Origin: Linanthus parryae
Lineage: Eukaryota; Streptophyta; Magnoliopsida; Ericales; Polemoniaceae
DNA length: 64,000 nt
Direction of reading: 5' to 3'
Assembly (NCBI GenBank): GCA_023055425.1
Contig: JALGPY010000001.1
Location: 142,873,368-142,937,367, forward strand
The stretch's first letter is position 1. Each line of letters opens with the position of its first letter. Below the pieces are notes generated by a model. That model searched no databases and had not been told where the DNA came from. It worked only from the letters and a program-made list of their open reading frames with translations. The position numbers were made by a program, and so were the translations under genes. Positions 46,981 through 60,500 of the stretch are shown in pieces.

Positions 46981-49330
46981 TTCCATCTTCTCTCTCTACC
47001 TCTGTAGGGAGCTTGATTGATTTATTGGAATTTTTAATCTCTATTTCAGTCTTGGTTAATATTTGGATTCTATTTTTTATTTTTATTTTATTTTTTGTGA
47101 ATAAGAACATGTATTTTATTAATGAAGGTTCCGGAAATATTTTCTGGCTATGTTGTGAGACTTGTTTACAAGTATTCTACTAACTCGAGTGAGTGTAATA
47201 TCGTCAAAGAGAGTGGTCATATGACGAATCTCCATAGTGAATGCTTTAACACTCTGGTCACTTCTGTGGTTGTATAGATTTTGGATGGTCTGACTGTTGT
47301 TTCTTAGGATTGTGGTATTTCTGCATCTGTGAGAAAACAACTATTTCATTTCTAGAATTCTGCGAGCTTCTCCTGCTAGGGGAAATTTGATGTGAAAATC
47401 ACGCTTCCTTCTGTGCATCCATTGGCATTGTCAGTTCATGCAGTCGTACTTCGTTCACTAATTTGTTTCCATGCTGCGTCAACATGGAATATCATGTGTT
47501 CGTGGGAGCTGGCGCGGTTAATGATCTCAAAGGATTCCATTTTTTGTGTGTTTCTATCTCGTTGACAAAATTGCGAGAACAAAAATACTAACGTGTGTCC
47601 TAAAAATGTCAAACCTTGTCACATTTGCTAGATTGACCTATATCTTGAAAACTATTTGAGATGTCATTAGAATGTTTATGTTAGGACGTATAATATTGCT
47701 CTTGCAAGAAATTGGATGGCACTTGAAAGTTGAATCCCTCAGCTTTGGGCAGCTCGTCAACGTTAGTGAGAACTGAGAAAGTCAATTTCGGTTTTTCTTT
47801 TAGCTTAACTCCTATAACTGCCAACGTTTCCTCCCCAGCTCCAACATTACATGGTTGCCCTCTCCATTTTTAAAAATAGTACAATCAATTTTAGAAACAA
47901 TTTTCGTTAACATTTTCTGTTTTCTAAAGAGGAGTTAACATTATGTTAGCTTACCATTATATCTACAACACTCTCTAGACTCTTAAGCATGTTATAGGTG
48001 CAATTACAAAAAATTAGTGTATAAGTGTAATTAAAATTTTATAGTTTCTCAAAATAAGTCCAGGTTGGATATCATGTGGTTGTTGTGTAATATTCTATAA
48101 TATGGTGTCAGGTGCTTGTGTGGTGATTTTGCAATTAACATGAAGTAGTGGACCATATGTGTAAATATAAAAAAACTGAGTTTTCAAGTTGGAAATTGAC
48201 TACAGTTACTGAAAGTGTGGAATACTTGTGAAATATCTTAAAATATTGGGGCAGAGTTGTAAATCTCAGAAAGTGCATAAAACCCTTAATTCTAAAATTA
48301 GCCCTAAACTTTACAAAACTACACTTACCATCTTGTCACCACATCTAGTGAGTTGTCCACTTCCGAAACATGAAGAAGGCACCGCATTTCTCTTCCTATT
48401 CAAAATACTAGTAAGTAACCCGTCCCATTGGGACCGTTGAAAATTACATCTTTTATCGTTCCTGAATTATTGAAGCGCATATTTTGTCATACCCGTGTTT
48501 TCATAGGGATACATTTGTAGTATCCAATAATTATTAGTTATGAGAAGGGTAAATAATAGGTTTCAAATACTTGATGGACCAAAGATGAAAAAAAATGTCA
48601 CACTGTTAGTTGAGTGTCACAGGGGTATGGGAGAGAGAGGAAGAGGCGGAATTTGAATTAAAATATAGGTAGAATTTGAACTGTTCATCTCAAAATAATC
48701 TAATGATTTTAAAGCCAAAAAAAAGATCTACGAACATTAAATGTCTTACCTCAATTAGTATATAGAAATACAAAACCAAGCTTGTTCGTGAAGCATTCAA
48801 GTTGTTCTTGAGCTAGAAAGATTCCCACATTCTCCATTGAAACTGCTGCAGTTGCAGCTTCCTTTCATCTTCGTGAGGTGGTCCCTAACATGAATTGGAA
48901 TACTTTATCGTGAGTAGCAAGTTGTCGGGGTAAGAAGCTTGGAGTTCCTACCTTCATTTCTGGGGTTAATTCATGGAAATCACTAAATTTCTCACCAGTT
49001 GGATGTTATATTCTTCCTCCTGTTGTAATCACAAACTCCCGTAACTTGATTTTGACGCCTAAATTAAAAGAACAATTAAAGCTCCAATGCTCCCTAGATT
49101 CTGGTCGTAAGAATCTTCAAGCTTTGGTCGGAGCATTATAATTTCTCCAATACTTATTTATTTTCAATTATCCCCATGGTCCCTACATCTTTAGAACACG
49201 ATCTTGAACCCAAAACCTGTCGACAATTTGATTTGGGTTTTAAATCGTGCTTCGTCACTTTTCCGGCAGTAACAGTCCTATAACTTCATCGTTAATTGAA
49301 AAATTAGCATGCCATTTGACTATGTGTGTT
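46981..49330. repeat. Block E, copy 2c
   Basis: Third tandem copy, from TTCCATCTTCTCTCTCTACC onward, running into the E-to-A boundary region as copy 1 does at 28540. No reading frame is shared with its sisters. Confidence 0.75.
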
Positions 49331-49475
49331 CCATGAACTTCAACCTACAACTCTCCTCTTAATTTCAACTTCTTATTTGAATTCCAAGTATACTGAAAAT
49401 CAGTGTAAAAATGTTGCAAACACATTGCATATGCCTGTCATTTTTACAACCAAAAAAGTGTAACACATACTCTTA

Positions 49476-50416
49476 GGCCTCGTTTGGGTAGAGGATAAGG
49501 AGTGAGCATAAGATAAGTTATACCCTCTCATTTTTTATCAAGTGTTTGGGTGCGGGATAAGAGAGGGGATAACTTATGTTGTCTTATGTTGATGGAGCTT
49601 TTAATGAACAAATTTTATACCATCAACATGGAGGTATAAGCTCGGATAAAAAAATATTGCATATGAGGATGATAGTAGGTTGACAAAAATACCCCCACTA
49701 ATGATCTATTTCCTACCCTTGATAACTATTATTTTGGTAACTATTATTTTGGTATAGCATAACTTTATTTGAGTATGTATGGTTAAGCTAAATATGAAAA
49801 CATTTTACCGTGTTTGCTGAAATTGTGTTGGTTTAATTTAACTCGTTTATCGTAAGTTTTGTAACACCATGCCAATATTCCCAATAAGTACTAGTAATTT
49901 AGACTCCATATCTTGCTATGGCCATGTATCCATGAATATTTGTTATGTTTGTATGTTACTACAAATTTATTTTGCGTACTAATATGAGTAATGATACTCC
50001 CTTGTCAATTATGGATGAATCAGAAACACGGTTACAATGTGACCGAGTGTGTAATTTAACTATTCATGCCAGTAGACAAGAGCAATATTAGTCAAATTAT
50101 CCAACATACGGTGACATCGTCACTATTGTGTAGAAAAAAAGAATATTAAAATATAAACATAAATACTGGTACATTTTGTATACACTTGTCCTCGTCAATT
50201 TGAAAAATGCAAACTTTTATACAAAATAACAACACTGAAGGTATTACAGTCATTTTGGCACATATCCTGCTTCATATCCAGCATCATATCTGACAGCACC
50301 CAAACACAGACAACCAGCATATCTTATCAGGGCTTATCAGACAACATTCATATCCGTGCTCATATCCCAGCATAAGCCTTATCCCTACATACCATATCCT
50401 CTACCCAAACGAGGCC
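49476..50416. mobile_element. PIF/Harbinger-like non-autonomous element, 941 bp
   Basis: Perfect terminal inverted repeats of at least 19 bp (GGCCTCGTTTGGGTAGAGG at the left, its reverse complement at the right) with TTA target duplications at 49473-49475 and 50417-50419. The duplicate unit has the empty site at 28679-28692 with a single TTA, confirming insertion and duplication. The interior is AT-rich with no transposase. Near-perfect ends suggest recent movement. Confidence 0.92.
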
Positions 50417-50419
50417 TTA

Positions 50420-50956
50420 GAGTTTCTATAGTCACAGTGAAGGGAAAGTGGACAGTTCTAAACTTCCAAACTTCGACAGTCTAAACACCTAAACTTCATG
50501 CTACTTCCACTGCCTTATCGAGTTAACCGCCTGCGTGAAGAAAGGCAAATTTCCTCCTACTCATTGGCTTGAGATTGCACTTTGTTGCCAAGTGTTCAAC
50601 AATTTGTCTCGTTTCAGTTGATCATGTAAATGCAATCTGCAAAAAGTGTGACAAAGGTGTTACCAAAAACTACTGTCACCTAATGGCATATGGTTGCAGG
50701 AATATCCCTATACAATATTTTTCATGGCAATAGGATAAAATTGTAGCTACATTTACCTTGTCGACATCCAACGGTAAAATAGGAGATACACCGGCTAGCA
50801 TAACAGTTGGTGCAAAAGCCAAAAATCATATTTACTACAGCCAAGCCTGTGAAAAAGATAGCCAGTGAAATTGCAGAATGGAATTGGCATTTGAAGCTAA
50901 ATAGCACACACAAATCCTAGGTCAAACCCAATAGTTGACTGATATCGTAACTCCAA
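50420..50956. other. E-to-A boundary region, unit 2/3
   Basis: Continues the sequence matching 28690-29215. The minus strand at about 50913-50722 is open (FHSAISLAIFFTGLAVVNMI), and the overlapping frame reads FAPTVMLAGVSPILPLDVDK up to a GTAAAT donor at 50753. Its conservation in unit 1 suggests an exon end; no family recognised. Confidence 0.4.
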
Positions 50957-50961
50957 AGTTC

Positions 50962-51973
50962 TGTTGGAAAGATATAGGTGTATTAACAAGAATCTGAAAA
51001 CAGAAAGATTAACAGAAATGATGAAAATACAGAAACAATAAACACTTACAGATGGTTAAATTGCCGAATGCTGAAGCAAGATAGAAGACAGTCTCGTTGT
51101 TCATGAAACGATCTCAGTGAAGTAATATTTGCCCCCCACAGTTGGTTGTGCTTCGTTTTATTTATGTACAGACACGGGCAAATTTACTCCCCAAGATGAA
51201 AGTCTTCACGTACTACAGACGAAAGCACAATCTGTAGTACCGGCGAACCGAACTTTGTTTTGAGAGAAACTGGTAGTGAGTGAGAGAGAATTGTTGTTGG
51301 AGTTCGGATGGGAAAAACTGAGAGAGGAAGGTTCCTTTTATAGGCAGGGAGAGGAGCGGGTACAAAACCGTTTGTGACTGTTCAAATTTGAACAGTAACG
51401 ATTGTAACTGTTCCAAAAGTTACAACTGTTGAAGACAGTTAATAACTGTTTCGGGTTGGACTGTTAATACTGTTAATATTAATTATTAACGGGCTGGATT
51501 AAAAATTATTTTCTGGCCCAAAAAGATAAAGCCCAACCAACCACCGCACCACGCCACGTCACGGCCCGGCCCGTGCCCGAACCCGAACCCGAGACCGAGC
51601 CGGCCGGCCGGCCGGACGGACGGCGGCGGCGGCGCGCGCGCGTGTGGTGGTTCGACCATTGTCTAGGTCCTCTCTCCTACATAAAATGTGTATCACCCAA
51701 AGGGCGTGCCCTTAGTACTCAACCTCTGAGTAGATGAACTACTCTTCTCTTCCTCATTTCCAAGATGTGGGTGCATTTAAAATTGAGCAATTGAAGTGGC
51801 CAACTTCAACGCCTAATTTCCCATTCACCCGTTAATGGTTTTCGACGTTTGGGATCTTGAATCGATCCCCTTGTTACCTAGTTTAATAATATGTTAACGT
51901 TGATCCAAGTTCTTAGTTATAACTTGACCGAAATTGGGTAACAAAAGCATGGTTCGAAAACCATTTTACAACA
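50962..51973 (-). repeat. 3' LTR of copia 1, 1012 bp
   Basis: On the plus strand it runs TGTTGGAAAG to TTTTACAACA. Against the other LTR I count roughly 20 substitutions plus indels, including GC-rich slippage near 51590-51640 (CCGGCCGGCCGG, GCGCGCGC), a little over 2% divergence outside the GC tract. The polypurine tract GTGGGGGAT abuts it on the coding strand. Confidence 0.92.
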
Positions 51974-52490
51974 ATCCCCCACATGAATGACAAATTAGCG
52001 TTTATGCTGAAAGTGTCGATCTCATTTGTGGATTTATCTCAGTGGTAATTAATTGTCTAAGGAAAGGTGGTCATAGACTTTGAACCTTTCCATTAGTGAG
52101 ATACTATAGGGTATACTGGCTAGACAGTGTGCGAAGCGCTTTGAACTGCTTTGCCGTGTCGTATACCTTGTCGATAGTAACCACACAAATAAATACCGAA
52201 ACATAGTTATTTCTCATGGTTGTGTTCATTTTTGGCCTTGAAACACTTTGCCTGGTTTTTCATGAGTAGTCTTTAGAGGAGTGTAGCCTTTTTCATCCTC
52301 CTAGAACCGGCCCCAGTTCCTACTCACATAGGTGAGACACATTTAAGGGTATCAATCCATATTCTTCTTAACATGTGACCTCATTAAAAGCATTGCTTAT
52401 CCTGGTCCTATCACTCTTCGTCCTAGGAATGGGATTGAAACGTTGGGATCTCCAGTCACCTAGGTTGGGTTTGCCGCTATTGTGCAACTC
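51974..52490 (-). other. 3' untranslated region and PPT of copia 1
   Basis: Non-coding sequence between the end of pol and the 3' LTR. On the coding strand the last bases are ATGTGGGGGAT, the polypurine tract that primes plus-strand synthesis. The rest has no feature I recognise. Confidence 0.75.
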
Positions 52491-55400
52491 TTACGAGATA
52501 GGCTTTAGCCCCATTCCTCTCGACGAACTTGCAACCAATTCTCTCGATAGACCTTTGGTCAGCGGATCCGCTATATTTTCCTTTGACTTTACGTAATCGA
52601 TCGATATTATCCCTTGTGAGAGAAGTTGCCTTATAGTATTGTGTGTTCGACGCATGTGTTGAGACTTACCATTATATATACTATTTTGTGCCTTAGCTAT
52701 TGCCGACTGGCTATCGCAGTGAATGCATATAGCAGGCACCGGTTGCGGCCATATTGGAGTGTCTTCGAGGAAATGACGAAGCCATTCTGCTTCTTCCCCT
52801 GCCTTATCTAATGCTATGAACTCCGATTCCATAGTAGATCTTGCAATGCACGTCTGCTTTGAAGACTTCCAGCATATTGCCGCTCCTCCGAGTGTGAATA
52901 CATAACCACTCGTGGACTTGGAATCTTTTGTATCAGATATCCAATTCGCATCGCAATATCCTTCTAGGACAGCAGGATAGTTGGAATATTGTAATCCTAA
53001 GTTTTTGGTGTATCGTAGATACCTTAATACTCGGATCAATGCTGTCCAGTGATCCTTTCCAGGATTACTAGTAAAACGACTGAACTTTCCAACTGCTTTT
53101 GCGATGTCCGGCCTTGTACAATTCATTATGTACATCAGGCTTCCTATTATTTGCGCGTACTCAAGTTGTTTGATTGCCGAACCGCGATTTTTGGCGAGAT
53201 GCATGCTTGTGTCGACTGGTGTTTTTACTTGTTTGCTACTATCTTTGTCAAACTTTTCGAGAACTTTCTCGATATAGTGAGACTGAGATAATGCATACCC
53301 TGAGGACGTCTTAGAAACCTTGATTCCTAAAATGACGTCAGCCACCCCTAAATCTTTCATATCAAAGCTTGTCGACAATAACCCTTTGGTGGCACGTATT
53401 ACTTTCTCGTTGTTTCCAAAAATCAACATGTCATCAACGTATAGGCATATGATGACACACCCATCAGTGTTTGTTTTAGAATATACACACTTGTCGCATT
53501 CATTGGTTTTAAAGCCATTTGTTGACATAACTTTGTCAAATTTTTCATGCCACTGTTTGGGTGCTTGTTTTAATCCGTATAAGGATTTCTTTAGACGACA
53601 ATATTTGTTTTTGCTTCCTGGAACTTGAAACCCTTCAGGTTGTTCCATACAAATTTCTTATTCTAGTTCTCCATTTAGGAATGCCGTTTTAACATCCATT
53701 TGATGAATTTCAAAATTAAAAATTGATGCAATTGCAACTAGCATTCGAATGGATGTTATTCTAGTGACCGGGGAATAAGTGTCGAAGAAGTCTAAACCTT
53801 CCTTTTGTTTGTATCCTTTTGCAACAAGTTTAGCTTTATATTTGTCGATGGAACCATCCGATTTAAGCTTTCGCTTAAATACCCATTTGCAACCTAATGG
53901 TTTGCATCCTTGAGGAAGATCAACTAATTTCCATGTATTATTATGGAGAATTGATTCGATTTCGCTTTTTACTGCTTCCTTCCAATAGGGTGCCTCAACA
54001 CTTGACATAGCTTCTTTGTAAGTCGCATGATCATTTTCTACCATATAGGTAAGAAACTCCGGACCAAATGTTTTAGGAGCCTTTTGCCTTTTACTTCGTC
54101 TAGGCTCTTCTTCTAAGTTTTCTTTAAAAGCTATGTCATGCGCCCTCTTATAGGATAATTGCGTTTTCATTTCTTTATAAGGAAAGATATCCTCAAAGAA
54201 TTACGCATGTGTCGATTCGATGATGGTATTCTCATGAATATCCGGAATTTCTGATTTATGAACCATAAAGCGGTAGGCGCTGCTATTTAATGCGTATCCA
54301 ATGAAGACGCAATCAATTGTCTTTGGACCTAACTTTACCTTTTTAGGTAATGGAGTAGCTACTTTTGCAAGACATCCCCAAGTTCTTAGATGCTTGTATG
54401 CGGGTTTACGCCCTTTCCATAACTCGTATGGAGTTTTGTCCATTTTCTTTTTGGGTGTTCTATTAAGAATATAATTGGCTGTTAATAGCGCTTCCCCCCA
54501 CAAGTTTTGTGGTAGACCCGAACTTAAGAGTAATGCGTTAAGCATTTATTTTAGGGTCCTATTCTTCCTTTCCGCCACTCCATTTTGTTGAGGCGTATAT
54601 GGTGCTGAAGTTTGATGGATTATTCCATTTTCAGCGCATAAAGTTGCGAATGGAGAATCGTATTCTCCTCCTCGATCACTTTGAAGTATTTTAATCTTTT
54701 TGTTGAGTTGATTCTCTACTTCGGCTTTGAATTGTTTGAAAGCATCCAATGCTTCATCTCGGCTATGTAACAAATAAACATAGCTATATTTGGTACAATC
54801 ATCAATGAAGGTAATAAAATACTTTTTGCCGCCTCTTGTTTGAATAAACTTTAAATCACAAATATCAGTGTGAATAAGTTCAAGAGGACTTGTTGTTTTT
54901 GTACCAATCAGTTGAAACGATTGTCATGTCATTTTTGCCTCTACACAAATTTTACATTTGTGATTTTCATCGATAGAACTTTTTGGAAGATGATTGGTAT
55001 TCATTAATTTACGAATTAAGTCGTAATTAACATGTCCTAATCTTCCATGCCATAAACAAGAAGAAGAGAGAGAAGACTCCGACAAATAGTTAAATATTGC
55101 TTTCTTATTCATTTCCGAAATAACCATTACATTGAGCTTGAAAAGCCCATCCTTCAAGTAACCCCTTCCCACATACTCCCCATTTTTGGTTAACACAAAC
55201 TTGTCGGATTCAAAGACAAGTTTGAAACCCTTTTTGCTAACTACAGAACCTGAAACAAGGTTTTTCCTAATGTCGGGGACATGTAATACATCGTTAAGTA
55301 CAAGTTTCTTTCCGGACGTCATTTTGAGAATCAACCGTCCCTTTCCTTTGACTAAAGATGTGGCCGAGTTACCCATGTAGAGTTGTTCCTCGTTCTCGAC

Positions 55401-56420
55401 TTCTTCATATTCGGCAAACATGTTCTTGTCGGCGCAAATGTGGCGAGTAGCCCCGGTATCAACCCACCATTCGTCTGGATTTCCTCCGGCGAGATTGACT
55501 TCGGAGATTACGGCGGCAAAGTCTTTATCATTGTTGCCTTCGGTGAGGTTTGCTTCCGGCTTCTTGCCCTTGAAAGTGTTTCTCCTTTTGTGGCCGTCCT
55601 TCTTCATGTGACCGACTTTCCCACAAATGAGACACTTTCCCGCGAACCTCTTTTTCTCGTAAGGGGCACTTGCCTTCCTCCTTTTGTGATTGTTCTTTTC
55701 TGGGCCTCCCTCCACAATGTTGATCCTTGAATGATAACTTGTTGAGGGTCTTTCGTCGGCGATCCGGTTTCCTTCCTCAATGCGTAGGCGGACAATTAGT
55801 TCCTCCATCTTCATCTCTTTGCGCTTGTGTTTCAGGTAGTTCTTGTATGCTTTCCATGCCGGTGGAAGCTTGTGAATCATGACTGCAACGAGAAATTCCT
55901 CGGGCAGAATCATGCTTTCGGCTTCCACATCATGGATGAGGCATTGGAATTCCTGAACGTGTGACATAATAGATTTAGAATCCACCATCCTAAACTCCAT
56001 AAAATTTTCTACTACAAATTTCTTGGCTCCCGCATCCTCTGTTTTATATTTCTTTTCTAGGGAAAGCCATAGTTCTTTTGCAGTTTTTACATAACAATAG
56101 ACATTGCACAGTTGATCGTCTAAGCTATTGAGAATGTAATTTCTGGCAAGGAAGCCAGAATGCTTCCAAGCGTCAATAGCGACGAGTGCTTCTGCATCTG
56201 CGTTTGATGGAGTTTCAGGCGCATCATCCCTTAGGTATTTCTCCAAACCTAAGGTGGTGAGATAGAAGAGCATTTTCTGCTGCCAACGCTTGAAATCAAT
56301 CCCCGTGAATTTTTCGGGTTTTTCTGCCGTCACTGCGTTGAGCGGAACAACCTGGTTGGCAGCCGCTGTCGCCATGTTGGACGGATTAGCCGGACGAGTT
56401 TCAGTCCCAGTTTCTGACAT
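52491..56420 (-). pseudogene. Copia 1 gag-pol, one frame with four stop codons
   Basis: From Met at 56420 (MSETGTETRPANPSN) to the stop at 52491 everything is in one frame, in the copia order gag, protease, integrase, reverse transcriptase, RNase H. The gag knuckle (residues ~263-276) reads CLICGKVGHMKKDG, with Gly in place of the last Cys. The protease site is VDTGATRHIC (DTG at 321-323). The integrase has LWHGRLGH, then ILQSDRGGEY and NGVAERKNR. The RT has LYVDDMLI. RNase H ends the frame, with DSQSAIA and [11 protein letters not shown]. Stops lie at 54924, 54546, 54201 and 53658 and no frameshift was found. The first is TGA where a CGA Arg codon is expected, the second and fourth TAA where GAA is expected. 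Confidence 0.92.
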
Positions 56421-56579
56421 TGCTGAAGATACAAATGTCTCAGCAAACAGAAAGAAAGTAGAAGAAGAGAAGAGTACAGAATAATAACAATACTGTAAAC
56501 TAATCTGAAAAATAATACTGTTAAAAATTCTGTGTAAAACAGATTCTTTTAAACACCTATAGGAATATTACTTGACGAT

Positions 56580-57051
56580 TGTTGGAAAGATATAGGTGTA
56601 TTAACAAGAATCTGAAAACAGAAAGATTAACAGAAATGATGAAAATACAGAAACAATAAACACTTACAGATGGTTAAATTGCCAAATGCTGAAGCAAGAT
56701 AGAAGACAGTCTTGTTGTTCATGAAAAGATCTACGTGAAGTAATATTTGCCCCCCACAGTTGGTTGTGCTTCGTTTTATTTATGTACAGACACGGGCAAA
56801 TTTACTCCCCAGGATGAAAGTCTTCACGTACTACAGACGAAAGCACAATCTGTAGTACCGGCGAACCGAACTTTGTTTTGAGAGAAACTGGTAGTGAGTG
56901 AGAGAGAATTGTTGCTGGAGTTCGGATGGAAAAAAGTGAGAGAGGAAGGTTCCTTTTATAGGCAGGGAGAGGAGCGGTTACAAAACCGTTTGTGACTGTT
57001 CAAATTTATACAGTAACGGTTGTAACTGTTCCAAAAGTTACAACTGTTGGA
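56580..57051 (-). repeat. 5' LTR of copia 1, first part
   Basis: Matches 50962-51434 and is interrupted at TTGGA (57047-57051), the target duplication of the nested element. On the coding strand this is the U5 end of the LTR; the gag leader (56421-56579) follows. Confidence 0.92.
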
Positions 57052-57576
57052 TGAAAGGAATCGAATGATTCCAGAAAAGATCAAACAAGTGAATCAAAAA
57101 CAAAACAATTTCATTGAGATTTCAGAGAGAATTTTGGCAGAGTGTCGTTACATTTTCTGGAGACGAAGAAAGGGAAGAACACTTAGAAACCCTAGCTGTT
57201 ACAGCAGGGTTTTATACCCAGATATCCAACGGTCTTATTTTGGACCGTTGGATCACAAGATTTCATCACAGCCGTTGAAGGCTTGTGAGAAATTACACTA
57301 AGACCCAGTTCATTTGACAACAATAACAAGTAAGTCTAGAGAAGTTACATATTAACCACAGAATTTCAACAAATGACAAAAAAGACACATATGCACATTT
57401 CTGGGTTTTGTCAAGTTCTGGGAAAATGCAAAAAAGTACCCATTTGAGTGTTTTGCGTAGACTTTGATCTTGTCTTGAGGAAAAACTGCAACAAATCTCA
57501 GCAACAATCTTTGGCTTCAATATCTCAGCTTCAATTCCTTCAATTCTTCTTAACTTTATCTTCATTTCTGCTAATA
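57052..57576 (-). repeat. 3' LTR of copia 2, 525 bp
   Basis: Identical in length to the partner LTR. The five differences are substitutions (three G/A, one A/C, one T/G). It contains a TTTATACCC stretch and a small inverted repeat (CCAACGGTCTTATTTTGGAC with GTTGGATC following). Confidence 0.95.
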
Positions 57577-57588
57577 CCCTCCCTCAAG
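57577..57588 (-). promoter_or_regulatory. Polypurine tract of copia 2
   Basis: On the coding strand CTTGAGGGAGGG directly precedes the 3' LTR start TATTAG. This is the plus-strand primer site. The TGA that ends RNase H (57584-57586) overlaps it. Confidence 0.85.
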
Positions 57589-60500
57589 TTAATGGTGCTG
57601 AGGAGACCATTAACTTGGACTTCAAATATGTGAAAGCAGCAGCTGCTAGACCTTTGGTGAACAAGTCTCCTAGCTGATCTGCAGAGAAAACAAAATCCAC
57701 CAGTAACTGTTTTCTTAACACTTTTTCTCTAATAAAATGGTAATCTAACTCAATGTGTTTAGTTTTGGAATGCATGATAGGATTTGCAGTCATGTGAATT
57801 GCAGACTCATTATCACAAAATAAAAGTGCTGGTTGTTTTAAAGAATGTGTAGGTCTTGGAATAAATATTGAAACCAGGTTATTTCTGCAGCAGTTGTAGC
57901 CAAAGCTCTATATTCTGCCTCAGAGGAGGATCTAGAGACAGTTGGCTGTTTTTTTGCAGCCCAGTGAATTGGGTTGTTGCCTAAAAATAAAACAAAACCA
58001 GTTGTGCTTCTTCTGTCAGATGGGTTACCAGCCCAATCTGCATCAGAAAAGGCACAAAAATTTAAATCACTTGACTTATACAAAATTCCATCACTTGTTG
58101 TGCCTCTTAGATACCTAAGAATTCTTTTGGCACCTAACATGTGTTGTGTGGTAGGACAATGCATAAATTGACACAAATAATTAACAGCAAAGCAAATGTC
58201 AGGTCTTGTAAAGACTAAATATTGCAATGCACCAAGCAATTGTCTAAAAGGTGTTGGATCAGATAACAGTTCTCCATCATTGAAAGTATATTTGATTCCA
58301 GAAATAGTAGGAGTGAGACAAGGAGTGCAATTGTGCATATTGAATCTGTTAAGTAAATTATTAACATATTTGGACTGATGCACAAAAATACCATGTTGAC
58401 TTCTATCAATTTGCAATCCCAGAAAATAAGCCAAAGGGACCAAGATCATTCATGTTAAATTCACTTTTCAATTTTGAAATAAGATAAGTTGCATAGTCAG
58501 AATCATTACCAGTGAGAATGATATCATCTACATATAGAAGTAACACAGTAATAGCAGAAGAACTAGAATTGTGTCTAACAAACATAGAAGTGTCAGCTTT
58601 GGATTGTGTGAAACCAAGAGATAAAATGAATTCTGTAAATCTCTCAAACCAAGCTCTAGGATCTTGTTTGAGACCATATATAGCTTTGTTGAGTTTGCAC
58701 ACATAATCAGGAAATTGAGAATTTTTAAATCCAGGAGGTTGTTGCATATAAACAGTTTCTTTGAGATAGCCATGAAGAAATGCATTTTTGACATCTAACT
58801 GATGCAAATGCCAATTAAAAGTGGCTGCCAAAGACAAAATTGTTCTAACAGTGGCATGTTTGACTACAGGACTGAAAGTTTCTTCAAAGTCAATGCCAGG
58901 AGTTTGACTAAACCCCTTAGCCACTAATCTGGCTTTATGTCTAGAAATTGAACCATCAGGGTTATGTTTGGTTCTAAAAACCCATTTGTTCCCCACAATG
59001 TTTGCATTTTGGGGTCTTGGAACTAGAGTCCAAGTGTTTTGTTGTATGAGGCTAGAGAACTCTTCAGTCATTGCTTTGAGCCACTGAGAGTGTTTTCTAG
59101 CCTCTGTGAAACAAGTTGGATCAGTTACGAAAGGAGAGATATCAGAGTTACCAGTTGTGGTATTGAACCCATAAGTCTTTTTCTTAAAAATTCCAGACTT
59201 GCTCCTTGTCTGCATGGGGTGACTCCCAGCTGGATGATGCCTTTCCACATCAGTATATGCCATGCCAATACTAGTTGTAGTTTGATCATCAGTATTGTGA
59301 TCATCATTTGAAGTAGGCTGCTGAGACCGTGTGTGAGGGACATCCTGAGTCTGAGAGTTTCCAGCAGCAGAAGTGTCATATCTGTTCTCATCAGTGACAT
59401 TAGGCAAGATCATGGAGGTATCATGTTCAGAATGTGGCATATGATCTTGTGTAGTAATGTTCTCATCAGAAACACCTGAAACAGAACCATCATTGACCAT
59501 GTGAGAAGGTGGAACAGAAGCAGAAGTCATATAATCATAAGGCAGAGAGATAGGGATGTCACCAATATGCATTGTATCAGAAGCAGTGAAGTTGTCAGAC
59601 ACTGATTTTGACAAGTTTTTATCAAATGGAAAAGAATTCTCATCAAAGATAACATCTCTACTAATAAAGAATTTCTGAGATTCTTTGTCAAAACAGATAT
59701 ATCCTTTATAATCATGAGCATAACCAAGAAACACACATTGTTTAGTTTTTGGATCCAATTTGGAATTGTTGTAATGTCTTAGATAAGGATAACATGCACA
59801 TCCAAACACTTTAAGTCTATTGTAATCAGGTTTGGTTTTATAAAGTAACTCCCAAGGAGATTTGTTCTGAGTGTTCTTGCTTGGCATGTAGTTGATCAGA
59901 TAAACAGCAGCACTAAAAGCATGATACCAAAAATATTTAGGCAATTTGGCATGAACAAGCAAGGTCACAGCAGTTTCAACTATGTGTCTATGTTTTCTTT
60001 CAGCTACACCATTTTGTTGTGGTGTGTAAGGGCATGATTTTTGATGAACAATGCCTTGAGAATGTAAGAAAGTTTGAAAAGTGTAGGACATATATTCACC
60101 ACCTCCATCAGATCTCAAAATCTTAATTGGAGAACTTAACTGTTTTTCAATTTCAAGTTTGAATTTTGGAAAAACATTTGCTACTTCTGACTTGTGATGC
60201 AAAGGAAAGATCCATGTAAATTTAGAGTAATCATCTACAAACAAGACATAGAATCTATATCCATGATAAGATTTAACAGTTGCAGGACCCCAAACATCAC
60301 TATGCAAAAGATTAAGAGGTGATTTGGTGTGTGAAGTGGAGGATTTATAAGGCAGTTTAGTCATTTTACCAAGCAAGCAATGTTCACAAACAGAATGAGA
60401 AGAAATGTCAGAAACTTTAAGGTCTTTACACATATGAGAAGAAGAAATAAATATAAGTCTTAAAGTGTCTTCAGAAGGATGTCCCAGTCTAGCATGCCAG

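Noticed and set aside
55186..55730. Plus-strand frames across the copia 1 gag region
   Set aside because: Shadows of the minus-strand gag-protease frame.
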